9,154 nucleotides of DNA from Candidatus Sulfopaludibacter sp. SbA3 (GCA_945866285.1 CAMBHC010000081.1:1-9154); one strand, 5' to 3'; counted from the first letter of the stretch, positions 1 through 6,016 are shown. Translations and numbers: made by a program. Notes: generated by a model not told the origin, from the sequence alone.

Positions 1-753
1 GCGCCACTTGTGGTTCTTCAGCATGGCATCGCGAATGGGCGCCAGCATCCGCTCGCGCGTGAAGTCGATCAGCCGGGCATCCGCATTGGGATTCAGGATC
101 GGCGAATACGTCAGGTGGTTGGCGTGATACGAGCCGTTGGTGGTGTGCAGGTCCACCAGCACGTGCGGATCCCACTTGTTCATCAGGCCCACGAGCGAAC
201 GCGCTTCCTGTGAATCCAGCTTCATGTAGTCGCGATTGAGGTCGATCCCCTTGCCGTTCTCGCGCGTGCCGACGCCGGCCACCGGACCATTCTGCGCGGT
301 GCGATTCTGCACGTTGACCTTCTCGTTGCCGTCGGCGTTGTAGTCGGGCGCGATCAGGATGACGAGTTGTTTCGTGAGCGGCTTCAGGTCGCCAGACACG
401 AGCCGGCGCGCCAGCATCAACACGGCTTCCTTGCCCTCAACTTCCCCGGCGTGAATATTGGCCTGCACGAACACCAGCGGCCGTCCCAACTTTCGCGCCG
501 CTTCAGGCGTCGTCACCTTGGGATCGGAGATCACCATCAGCGGCAGGTCGCGCCCCTCTTCGGTCTTGCCGAAGCTCTCGGTGTAGACCAGCGGGCTGGA
601 CGACACCAGGCCGGTAATCACCCGTTGGACGTCGGCGTAGGAGCTGGTCTCTTCGTAGTTAGTGATCTCCGCGCGCGTGCGGAGGTCAGGCTGCTGGGCC
701 GAGGCGGTGGTGCTGACGACCATGATGAGTGCGAATGCGATATGGGGGCGCAT
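1..753 (-). CDS. Exported M14-family zinc carboxypeptidase, C-terminus missing at window edge
   Basis: Reading the minus strand from an ATG at 753 gives 251 open residues up to the left edge, so the gene is partial. Residues 1-20 (MRPHIAFALIMVVSTTASAQ) form a signal peptide ending in ASAQ, which predicts export. The M14 zinc site is visible: HAGE supplies H101 and E104, and LHTTNG supplies H203. The LNRDY segment gives N173-R174, equivalent to the substrate-carboxylate Asn-Arg pair of carboxypeptidase A. The catalytic glutamate normally follows further on and would lie outside the window. M14 enzymes remove C-terminal residues from peptides. The start is well constrained because an in-frame stop lies four codons upstream (763-765). 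No good Shine-Dalgarno sequence precedes it. The gene is divergent from the c-di-GMP gene. The family call is firm; substrate and final length are unknown. Confidence 0.9.
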   Translation of the reverse strand, partial: MRPHIAFALIMVVSTTASAQQPDLRTRAEITNYEETSSYADVQRVITGLVSSSPLVYTESFGKTEEGRDLPLMVISDPKVTTPEAARKLGRPLVFVQANIHAGEVEGKEAVLMLARRLVSGDLKPLTKQLVILIAPDYNADGNEKVNVQNRTAQNGPVAGVGTRENGKGIDLNRDYMKLDSQEARSLVGLMNKWDPHVLVDLHTTNGSYHANHLTYSPILNPNADARLIDFTRERMLAPIRDAMLKNHKWR

Positions 754-865
754 GATGGCGAATTATGGCCGATCGGAACTGCAACCGGTTCGGTCGGTCG
801 CCGAGGCGGCAACAGGTTGGTCATCAGATGGTCCAAAACGGAACAATTACCATTCGTCTGTCCCA

Positions 866-879
866 GAGCAGGCCTGCTC
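866..879. repeat. Perfect 14-bp palindrome GAGCAGGCCTGCTC
   Basis: The 14 bases equal their own reverse complement. On the plus strand they are followed by G and five T residues (881-885), so they could form a 5-bp stem with a GGCC loop and resemble a very weak intrinsic terminator. No plus-strand gene ends upstream, since the region lies between divergent genes. A dimeric regulator site is therefore at least as likely. Function is inference only. Confidence 0.4.
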
Positions 880-942
880 GTTTTTGCGCGCATGGCCCAC
901 AATTAGGTCAATAATTGGCCAAATTGCCATTAAGAGTGCTGC

Positions 943-971
943 TGGGCATGTAGAATGCAGAGCGGTACTAT
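943..971 (+). promoter_or_regulatory. Candidate sigma70-type promoter of the c-di-GMP gene
   Basis: TGGGCA (943-948) and TACTAT (966-971) are separated by 17 bases in an AT-rich stretch. Transcription would begin near 978, giving a leader of about 70 nt before the ATG at 1048 and excluding the upstream in-frame ATGs at 955 and 970. Both hexamers deviate from consensus, so the call is weak. Confidence 0.3.
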
Positions 972-1047
972 GTGGATAAAGAGTCATACGTTGGCGTTTA
1001 ATGTCGCTGATGGCGGGCTTCGCCTCTTCTCTGCGGGTGCGGCCCGC

Positions 1048-3411
1048 ATGAGCACCACCGTGCCTGGCCGGAGGAAGTCCGATCAGGCAGCGTTCGCCTC
1101 GCTGCCTCTTCCCGCTCGTTCCTACGTCGTCGCCGTCGTCATTGCCGGTGCGGCCGGCCTGGTCGGCGCGGCGCTCGACCTGCCGCCGGCGCAGCCAGCG
1201 TTGTTCTTCATGCTGTTGACGGTCGCGGTGATCACGTCGACGGCGAAGATCGAGTTGCCGCTGGGCCGCAGCCAGTCGAACCTGTCGCTGTCGCATGCCG
1301 TGAATTTCTGGGCGCTGCTCGCGCTCGGGCCGTCGCCGACGGTGATCATCGCCGCGATCAGCGCGTGGGCGCAGTGCACGCTACGCACCAACGGCCGCAA
1401 TCCACGGCATCAAGTGGTGTTCAGCGTAGCGTCGTTGAGCACGACGGTCTTCGTGGCCGGCCTACCCCTGGAAATGGCGATGGGCGCCGAGCCCGGCAGC
1501 GCACTGGCCATGTTGCGTGCCGCGGCGATCGTGGCGCCGGTCTACTTCTTCGTCAACACGGCGTTCGTGGCCGGCGCCATCGCGCTGTCCACGCGGCAGC
1601 CCGTCATCCACATCTGGCACCGCAACTTCCTGTGGAGTGCGCCGAGTTACCTGGCCGGGGCCACGCTGGCGGTTGGCGCCACCCTGGCGTGGCAGCGGGG
1701 CTTGTTTGTGTGGCTCGCGTTGCTGGCGGCGCCGCTCTATCTCGTTTTCCGCAGCTATCACACCGTGGTCGCGCGCCTGCGCGAGGAGCAGGACGAGACG
1801 CGCCGCGCCATGGACGTGCAACTCGCAACCATCGAAGCGCTGGCACTAGCGATCGAGGCCAAGGCCGGCTGCACCCCCGAACACATTCGCTCGATCCAGT
1901 TGTATGCGGCCACGCTGGCCGAAGCGGTGGGCCTGTCGGATGCCGACGTGCAGGCGGTGCGGACCGCCGCCCTGCTGCACGACGTCGGCAACATGGCGGT
2001 GCCGGAACACATTCTGGCCAAGCCCGATGCGCTCACGCCCGAGGAATTCGAGCGCGTGAAGGTGCACCCGCGCGCGGGCGCTGAGATCCTGCGCCACGTG
2101 CCGTTTGGCGCACCGGTCGCGGAGCTGGTGCTCTGTCATCACGAGCGGTGGGATGGCCTGGGCTATCCGGCCGGCTTGAGCGGTGAGGCCATTCCGGTGG
2201 GCGCACGCATTCTCGCGATTGCGGATTGCTACAGCACCTTGCAGATCGATCGGCCGTACCGGCCGGCCAGAACCGCTGCCGCGGCACTCGCCGTGCTCCA
2301 CGAATATGCGGGCACGGCGTTCGACCCCAGGTTGGTGGACCTGCTCACCTCGCGGCTGCACTTGTCGGCGGCGCGGCCCGGTGAGACTGTGACGGAACCC
2401 GCGACCACCGATCGTCACAGCGTGCTGCTCGATATCACGGGCACGCATCGCGAAGAGCAGACGCTGTACGAGATCGCGCAGGCACTGGGATCCAGCCTCG
2501 GTGTGGAAGACGCGATGATGCTGATTCACGGCAAGGTCAGCCGGCTGGTGCCGTTTGTCACCTGCGCGCTCTTCCTGGGCAACGACGCCGACGGATACAC
2601 CTGCCGCTACGCGCATGGCCCCGGCACCGAGGCGCTGCTGACGTGGACGGGCAAGCCGTGGCTCGACCTCGCGCAGCAACTGCCCCCGTGTGCCGACGGC
2701 CGCGCCAGCCGCGGTGAAGACCTGGCGGCGTTGCTGCTCTGTCCGCTGGTTTTCGACGGCCGACGCATCGGCGGCATGGTGGTCTATCACAACCAGCCGG
2801 ACAGCTTCACCGATGAACACCGGCGCGTGCTCGGCCGCGTCAGCGAGCAGGCCGCCGCGGTGATCTTCAACTCGACGCGCTACGAGCAGACACAGCACGA
2901 GTCGCAGACCGATGCGTTGACGGGCCTGCCCAACCGCCGCTCATTCGATCAGCAGTTCGCGATCGGCCTGGCCGGCGCCGTGAACGGCGAGACCTCCGCG
3001 AGCGTGATCGTGCTCGATCTCGATCGCCTCAAGGAGATCAACGACACCTATGGTCACGAAGCGGGCGACCGGGCGCTGCGCGCGGTCGGCGTCGTGCTGC
3101 GATCGACGGTTCGCCAGAGCGACTTGTGCGCTCGCTTCGCCGGTGACGAATTCATGGTGGTGTTGTGGGGATGCAGCCGCGACCACGAGATGCGGCGGGT
3201 GTCGGACGTGCAGCACGCGGTCAGGGAATTTCCGTTCGAGCCCAGGGCCGGTGTGCGCGTCGACCTGTCGATCAGCGCCGGCTGTGCCCGCTTCCCCGAA
3301 GACGGGCGCACGTTCGAGGAACTGCTGGTCGTCGCCGATGAGCGAATGTATCGCGACAAGGCGGGCCGCCGCTCGCGCAACTCGGCGCAGCGCCCCCCGG
3401 CGCCCTCGTAG
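1048..3411 (+). CDS. Membrane-bound HD-GYP / GAF / GGDEF c-di-GMP turnover protein
   Basis: The 787-residue protein begins with about seven hydrophobic segments (roughly residues 25-238), an integral membrane sensor I cannot assign. HD-GYP (about 261-437) follows, with E270, H279, H311-D312, H340, H364-H365, the HHERWDGLGYP motif (364-374) and D393. This fold hydrolyses c-di-GMP. A GAF-like domain covers about 472-609. The C-terminal GGDEF domain (about 619-775) makes c-di-GMP from GTP: DALTGLPNRR, the DLDRLKEIND metal and base motif (from D657), signature AGDEF (698-702), and an inhibitory RQSD I-site (R689, D692) exactly five residues before it. Two oddities are HDVGN, where most family members have HDxGK, and AGDEF instead of GGDEF, a variant known in active enzymes. 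In-frame ATGs at 955 and 970 would add up to 31 residues; 1048 was chosen because codon use becomes typical there. None of the starts has a strong ribosome binding site. Confidence 0.88.
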   Translation: MSTTVPGRRKSDQAAFASLPLPARSYVVAVVIAGAAGLVGAALDLPPAQPALFFMLLTVAVITSTAKIELPLGRSQSNLSLSHAVNFWALLALGPSPTVIIAAISAWAQCTLRTNGRNPRHQVVFSVASLSTTVFVAGLPLEMAMGAEPGSALAMLRAAAIVAPVYFFVNTAFVAGAIALSTRQPVIHIWHRNFLWSAPSYLAGATLAVGATLAWQRGLFVWLALLAAPLYLVFRSYHTVVARLREEQDETRRAMDVQLATIEALALAIEAKAGCTPEHIRSIQLYAATLAEAVGLSDADVQAVRTAALLHDVGNMAVPEHILAKPDALTPEEFERVKVHPRAGAEILRHVPFGAPVAELVLCHHERWDGLGYPAGLSGEAIPVGARILAIADCYSTLQIDRPYRPARTAAAALAVLHEYAGTAFDPRLVDLLTSRLHLSAARPGETVTEPATTDRHSVLLDITGTHREEQTLYEIAQALGSSLGVEDAMMLIHGKVSRLVPFVTCALFLGNDADGYTCRYAHGPGTEALLTWTGKPWLDLAQQLPPCADGRASRGEDLAALLLCPLVFDGRRIGGMVVYHNQPDSFTDEHRRVLGRVSEQAAAVIFNSTRYEQTQHESQTDALTGLPNRRSFDQQFAIGLAGAVNGETSASVIVLDLDRLKEINDTYGHEAGDRALRAVGVVLRSTVRQSDLCARFAGDEFMVVLWGCSRDHEMRRVSDVQHAVREFPFEPRAGVRVDLSISAGCARFPEDGRTFEELLVVADERMYRDKAGRRSRNSAQRPPAPS

Positions 3412-3469
3412 CCGGACTACTCAGGGTGAGACCGAGGAGACGTTGCGGCATCGGGCCACCATAGCGCCA

Positions 3470-3478
3470 TGCTATTCT
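3470..3478 (+). promoter_or_regulatory. Extended -10 element for the cytochrome c' gene
   Basis: TGC directly precedes TATTCT (3473-3478), forming an extended -10. No good -35 lies 16-18 bases upstream, as is tolerated for extended -10 promoters. Transcription would start at about 3485, immediately before the 3486-3512 hairpin. Confidence 0.4.
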
Positions 3479-3485
3479 TTCGGGG

Positions 3486-3512
3486 CTGGGGGCCGCATTT
3501 TGCGGCCCCCAG
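3486..3512 (+). other. Perfect 12-bp stem-loop in the cytochrome c' leader
   Basis: CTGGGGGCCGCA (3486-3497) pairs perfectly with TGCGGCCCCCAG (3501-3512) around a TTT loop. The stem is very GC-rich and ends seven bases before the Shine-Dalgarno sequence. No T-tract follows, so it is not a typical intrinsic terminator for the upstream gene, which ends at 3411. Its position at the predicted 5' end of the cytochrome transcript suggests mRNA stabilisation or control of ribosome access. It could also act as a factor-assisted terminator. The structure is certain; its role is inferred. Confidence 0.7.
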
Positions 3513-3518
3513 CGTCCC

Positions 3519-3525
3519 GGGAGGA
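3519..3525 (+). promoter_or_regulatory. Strong Shine-Dalgarno sequence GGGAGGA of the cytochrome gene
   Basis: GGGAGGA ends three bases before the ATG at 3529, with the GGAGG core four bases away. It selects this start over the in-frame ATG at 3469, which would add 20 unlikely residues and read through the leader hairpin. Confidence 0.7.
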
Positions 3526-3528
3526 CAC

Positions 3529-3954
3529 ATGCGCGTTAGTCGGTTTCTTACAGCGGCCGGATTGGCCCTGGTGATCGCCGTCACGATGTCGGTGAGCTCG
3601 CTCGCTCAGTCGAAGACGGATGCAGACTTCGACAAGCTGATGAAGGCGGTCGGTGCGGCCAACGGCGCCATGCGCGGCGCCGCCAAGGAACAGAATGCCG
3701 CGGGCCTCGCGGCCGAAGCGGCCAAGATGGTGTCCCTGTTCAAGGACTCCGAGGCCTTCTGGAAGGCTCGCAACAACGCCGAGGCCGCGGCATGGTCAGC
3801 GGCAGCGGCGACCCACGCCGACGGCATTGCCAAGGCGGGCGCTGACATGGGCGCCGCCATGGGCCGCATCAAGGAACTCGGTGGCACCTGCCAGACCTGC
3901 CACGCGAAGTACCGCGACAAAGACGCCAACGGCTTCATCATCAAGAAGGGCTAG
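3529..3954 (+). CDS. Exported cytochrome c'-like (class II) monohaem protein
   Basis: The 141-residue product has a signal peptide (about 1-27, ending SSLAQ). The mature part is Ala-rich and helical, as expected of a four-helix bundle. The only haem site is near the C-terminus, CQTCH (C121, C124, H125) followed by AKYR, matching the C-terminal CxxCH-x-x-(F/Y)-R arrangement of class II cytochromes c. Haem would be attached covalently in the periplasm. Family members bind NO or act as small electron carriers; which applies here cannot be read from sequence. At about 114 mature residues it is slightly shorter than the usual 125-130. It lies 117 bp after the c-di-GMP gene with its own likely promoter and overlaps the convergent PCu(A)C-like gene at the stop codon. 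The alternative is a general cytochrome c-556-type protein. Confidence 0.85.
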   Translation: MRVSRFLTAAGLALVIAVTMSVSSLAQSKTDADFDKLMKAVGAANGAMRGAAKEQNAAGLAAEAAKMVSLFKDSEAFWKARNNAEAAAWSAAAATHADGIAKAGADMGAAMGRIKELGGTCQTCHAKYRDKDANGFIIKKG

Positions 3955-4319
3955 TTCTTGACGACGGCGGTGGCCGCGATCGTGACACCGCCGTCCGTCA
4001 TCATCGTGACGGTAATCGACTCGCCCGCCGTCAGCGCGCTCTTCAAGTCCGACAAGCGCAGGAACATCCCGCCCGCCTTCAACTCCAGCCCGCCATACGA
4101 CGACACGGTTAGTTCCTGGGCCACCTTGTCGCCGGAATAGATCTCGACCTTCCCCGCCGCGTTGCTCGTCGCCGACACCACGTAGATGGCGTACATCGTC
4201 GGGTTGTTGATCGTCAGGTACACCGACGCGGTGGTGCCCGACACGACGACCGTCGCATCAGCAGCGGTCGGAGCCGGCTGGGCCAGCGAGAGGAGCATCG
4301 AAAGGATGATGGCGATCAT
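3951..4319 (-). CDS. PCu(A)C-fold (DUF461-like) exported protein lacking copper ligands
   Basis: The 122-residue product has a short hydrophobic export signal (about 1-20) and one small beta domain. Family landmarks of the periplasmic copper chaperone PCu(A)C are recognisable: SVYLTINNP (32-40), a KVEI strand where the family has VELH, GGLELKAGG (76-84) and LSDLKSAL before the final strands. Family members bind Cu(I) through two His and two Met and deliver it to cytochrome oxidase CuA. Here the first His is Y61, the HxM pair is F86-L-R88, and the Met-rich loop is shortened to KVAQEL. Copper binding by the usual site is therefore unlikely. The start ATG overlaps the stop of the M28 gene as ATGA, and no separate Shine-Dalgarno is visible, implying translational coupling. 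Fold assignment is fairly secure by motif pattern; the present role is unknown. Confidence 0.65.
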   Translation of the reverse strand: MIAIILSMLLSLAQPAPTAADATVVVSGTTASVYLTINNPTMYAIYVVSATSNAAGKVEIYSGDKVAQELTVSSYGGLELKAGGMFLRLSDLKSALTAGESITVTMMTDGGVTIAATAVVKN

Positions 4320-5686
4320 TTCGGCAGCGCCTGCGGCATGTCGGCAATCACGTAGATCATCGCGGAGATCGCAGCCGCTGCCTTCGACACTTCGGCCGGC
4401 TCAATCCGGTCCACGGTATCGGCCGGCGTGTGATGAATAGTGAAGTACTTCGTCGAGTCGCCCGAGTAGGCCATCATCGGCACCTTGCCCAGCGTGGCGA
4501 TCGGGCCGATGTCGGCGCCGCCGCCACCGGGACCAATGTTCTGCAAGCCGAGCGGCGTCAGCAGCGTGCCGATGTCCGTGATGATCTTGCGCGCCGCCTC
4601 GGAGCCCGTGAAGCCCAGGCTCGCGGGCGCGAACACGCCCGAATCTGACTCGAACGCCATGATGTGGTTCGCCGCTTCGGCCGCATGCTGATCGCGATAG
4701 CCGTTGCCGCCCCGCATGCCGTTCTCCTCGTTGGTGAACAACACGACGCGCACGGTGCGCTTCGGGCGGAGGTTGAGCTTCTTCATCAGGCGGGCAGCCT
4801 CCCACGTCACCACGCACCCCACGCCATCGTCTGACGCGCCGGTGCCGGTATCCCACGAATCGAAGTGACCGCCAACCAGCACGATCTCGTCGGGCTTCTC
4901 GCTGCCGCGGATTTCGCCGACGACGTTGAAGGACTCGACGTCGGCCTCGAAGTGCGCCTCCATCTTGAGGCGCAGACGCACCTTGAGGCCGCGGTTGGCG
5001 AGGCGCTGGATGCGCATGGTGTCTTCGGCTGGAATGGCGGCCGTCGGGATCTTCGCGACACCGTCGGCGTAGTTCATGCCACCGGTGTGAGGCGTGCGCA
5101 GGCCCGTCGGACCCACGGCGCGCACCAGCGCGGCCACGGCGCCATGCTGCGCGGCCATGGTGGCGCCGCCCGAGCGGTACGCCACGGTCTCGCCGTAGTT
5201 GGTATAGGGCACGTTGAACAACACGATTTTGCCCTTGGCCTCGGCCGATCGTTTCGTGAGTTCATCCCGGTTGGCCACCACCATGACCTCGGCCTCGATG
5301 CCGTCCGGCGGCGTGGCGACGCTGCCGCCGAGTCCGATCATCGGCACGATGTGATGCGGCGGGTTGGTGATCTCCAGGCTCTCGACGCCACGCACCCATT
5401 TCGGCACCATCACGCGTTCGGTGTGGACATTTTCGAGACCGTCTTTCTTCATGGTCTCGGCGGCCCACGCAATGGCGCGATTGAGATTCTCTGAGCCGCT
5501 GATGCGCTGGCCGTAGGTGTCGGTCAGTTCGGCGACGCGGTCCCATGCAAATTGATCGGCAGTGGCCGCGGTCATCAGCTTCTCCGCATTGCCGCGGTAC
5601 GGATCGAGCCACGCGGGGCGGCCCTGCGCGGAGGAGGACACGCTCAACGCCATCACGGCCAGGAGCAGGGCAAAGGTTTGTCGCAT
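4316..5686 (-). CDS. Exported M28 metallopeptidase, carboxypeptidase Q (PGCP)-like
   Basis: The 456-residue product starts with a signal peptide (about 1-21, SVSSSAQ). A PA-type inserted domain occupies roughly 125-250. The di-zinc M28 site is complete: H274 (GGHFDSWD), D286 (GASDDG), catalytic E320 and ligand E321 (TNEENG), D348 (FESDSG) and H419 (HHTPADT). The run from GGHFDSWD through LRPKRTVRVVLFTNEE to VIADMPQALP closely follows plasma glutamate carboxypeptidase / carboxypeptidase Q, which hydrolyses dipeptides with free termini. Length fits that family. The frame stays open upstream to 5866, but those residues lack signal-peptide character and run antisense through the antitoxin relict; the ATG at 5686 places the signal peptide first and sits just after a consensus -10. 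It is the first gene of an operon with the PCu(A)C-like gene. Confidence 0.92.
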   Translation of the reverse strand: MRQTFALLLAVMALSVSSSAQGRPAWLDPYRGNAEKLMTAATADQFAWDRVAELTDTYGQRISGSENLNRAIAWAAETMKKDGLENVHTERVMVPKWVRGVESLEITNPPHHIVPMIGLGGSVATPPDGIEAEVMVVANRDELTKRSAEAKGKIVLFNVPYTNYGETVAYRSGGATMAAQHGAVAALVRAVGPTGLRTPHTGGMNYADGVAKIPTAAIPAEDTMRIQRLANRGLKVRLRLKMEAHFEADVESFNVVGEIRGSEKPDEIVLVGGHFDSWDTGTGASDDGVGCVVTWEAARLMKKLNLRPKRTVRVVLFTNEENGMRGGNGYRDQHAAEAANHIMAFESDSGVFAPASLGFTGSEAARKIITDIGTLLTPLGLQNIGPGGGGADIGPIATLGKVPMMAYSGDSTKYFTIHHTPADTVDRIEPAEVSKAAAAISAMIYVIADMPQALPK

Positions 5687-5693
5687 GGACTTG

Positions 5694-5725
5694 ATTATAG
5701 GAGGTATGGCGATGGTGGTTGTGAA
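5694..5725 (-). promoter_or_regulatory. Consensus -10 promoter of the M28 operon, probably leaderless
   Basis: On the minus strand a perfect TATAAT (5699 to 5694) stands seven bases before the A of the ATG at 5686, so transcription would start at or one base before the start codon. TTCACA (5725-5720), one mismatch from TTGACA, lies upstream, but at a long 20-bp spacing. The mRNA strand carries CCTCCT here, not a Shine-Dalgarno sequence. Confidence 0.5.
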
Positions 5726-5752
5726 ATTGGGTATTGTGCTACGACGCGCTAC

Positions 5753-5902
5753 ATGCTGAACATCGACTACGGGCCACTGCAGCACGAGACGGTTGGCGTG
5801 CGCGAACTGCGGCAGAACCTGTCGGTCTGCCAGCTGGGCCGGCCGTCCTGGCAGCCAATTCCTCACCCTACCCAGATGAGCGGCCCGACAGGGCCGAAAT
5901 AG
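5753..5902 (+). pseudogene. Decayed Phd/YefM-type antitoxin relict
   Basis: This 49-codon frame contains VGVRELRQNLS (residues 15-25 region), the hallmark N-terminal DNA-binding segment of Phd/YefM antitoxins. The family continues with about 20 residues of the type YLRRV..GE..EVT.RG before a GRPVA motif. Here the sequence jumps from NLSV to QLGRPSWQPIP, as if that segment had been deleted. A neighbouring frame continues PAVLAANSSPYPDE through 5938, which could be a frameshifted C-terminal tail. No toxin gene (PIN, Doc or RelE) follows. A possible promoter (TTGTGA, TGCTACGAC) lies just upstream. At 49 residues it is too short for the usual 75-90 residue antitoxin, and it lies antisense to the M28 upstream region. 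It could still make a small DNA-binding peptide, but relict status is the simplest reading. Confidence 0.5.
5881..5896. repeat. Hairpin CGGCCC-GACA-GGGCCG
   Basis: A perfect 6-bp GC stem with a four-base loop sits at the end of the antitoxin relict. No T-tract follows on either strand. It may be the remains of a terminator or simply chance in GC-rich DNA. Confidence 0.35.
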
Positions 5903-5914
5903 ACCGCCATCGGG

Positions 5915-5933
5915 TGAAATCCGGTGAATTTCA
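5915..5933. promoter_or_regulatory. Inverted repeat TGAAAT-N7-ATTTCA, possible operator
   Basis: TGAAAT (5915-5920) and ATTTCA (5928-5933) form a perfect inverted repeat spaced by seven bases. The right part also contains the odd palindrome TGAATTTCA (5925-5933), and GGTGAA occurs twice, ten bases apart. The site covers the expected -35 region of the receptor promoter, where a repressor or activator could bind. No regulator gene is in the window. Confidence 0.35.
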
Positions 5934-5945
5934 GTGCCGTATCAG

Positions 5946-5954
5946 TGCTATAAC
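5946..5954 (+). promoter_or_regulatory. Extended -10 promoter of the Oar-like receptor gene
   Basis: TGC followed by TATAAC (5949-5954) is a near-consensus extended -10. The -35 region (about 5925-5931) is poor and overlaps the inverted repeat, suggesting activator dependence or reliance on the extended -10. Transcription would begin near 5961, giving a leader of about 68 nt. Confidence 0.5.
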
Positions 5955-5977
5955 GTTCGGTAATCGAGCCCATCTCT

Positions 5978-5995
5978 GGGGTCGTCCCCTTTTTT
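5978..5995 (+). terminator. Small terminator-like element in the receptor leader
   Basis: GGGG (5978-5981), loop TCGT and CCCC (5986-5989) are followed at once by six T residues (5990-5995) and then CCCC. The 4-bp stem is short for a full terminator. It lies between the predicted promoter and the start codon, so it could attenuate the receptor transcript. It could equally stop transcripts entering from the relict, or be a pyrimidine tract without function. Confidence 0.35.
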
Positions 5996-6016
5996 CCCCT
6001 GGTTAAGTAGCTCGAC

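Larger units (their letters stand above)
754..1047. other. Divergent intergenic region between M14 peptidase and c-di-GMP gene
   Basis: About 290 bases separate the two divergent starts. The part near 895-970 is clearly more AT-rich than its surroundings, as expected of a promoter region. It holds the 14-bp palindrome at 866-879, a TTGGCCAA palindrome near 915-922 and a candidate plus-strand promoter. I found no convincing -35/-10 pair for the minus-strand M14 gene. Overlapping open frames here have no recognisable protein features and look like chance. Codons between 955 and about 1020 (ATA, AGT, TTT, AAT) are unlike the GC-ending codons downstream, which argues that this stretch is leader rather than coding. 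Confidence 0.5.

Noticed and set aside
367..906. 179-codon plus-strand open frame
   Set aside because: It lies antisense to the M14 peptidase, whose minus-strand frame has a signal peptide and zinc motifs; the plus-strand translation has no recognisable domain.
924..956. Alternative promoter TTGCCA with TAGAAT
   Set aside because: The spacing of 21 bp is too long for a normal sigma70 promoter.
955..1047. Upstream ATGs at 955 and 970 as starts of the c-di-GMP protein
   Set aside because: Codon use in this stretch is unlike the rest of the gene, neither has a good SD, and the candidate promoter overlaps them. They cannot be fully excluded.
1846..2898. 350-codon minus-strand open frame inside the c-di-GMP gene
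   Set aside because: It is antisense to clear HD-GYP and GAF coding sequence, is rich in Arg, Gln and His as GC-rich shadow frames are, and shows no domain.
5699..5759. Plus-strand AGGAGG followed seven bases later by an ATG and a 15-codon frame (MVVVKLGIVLRRATC)
   Set aside because: The SD spacing is good, but the same bases are better explained as the reverse of the M28 -10 region. The peptide is very short, has no recognised features, and no clear promoter drives it.
5687..5866. 60-residue N-terminal extension of the M28 protein
   Set aside because: The added residues would bury the signal peptide, cross the consensus -10 and run antisense to the antitoxin relict.
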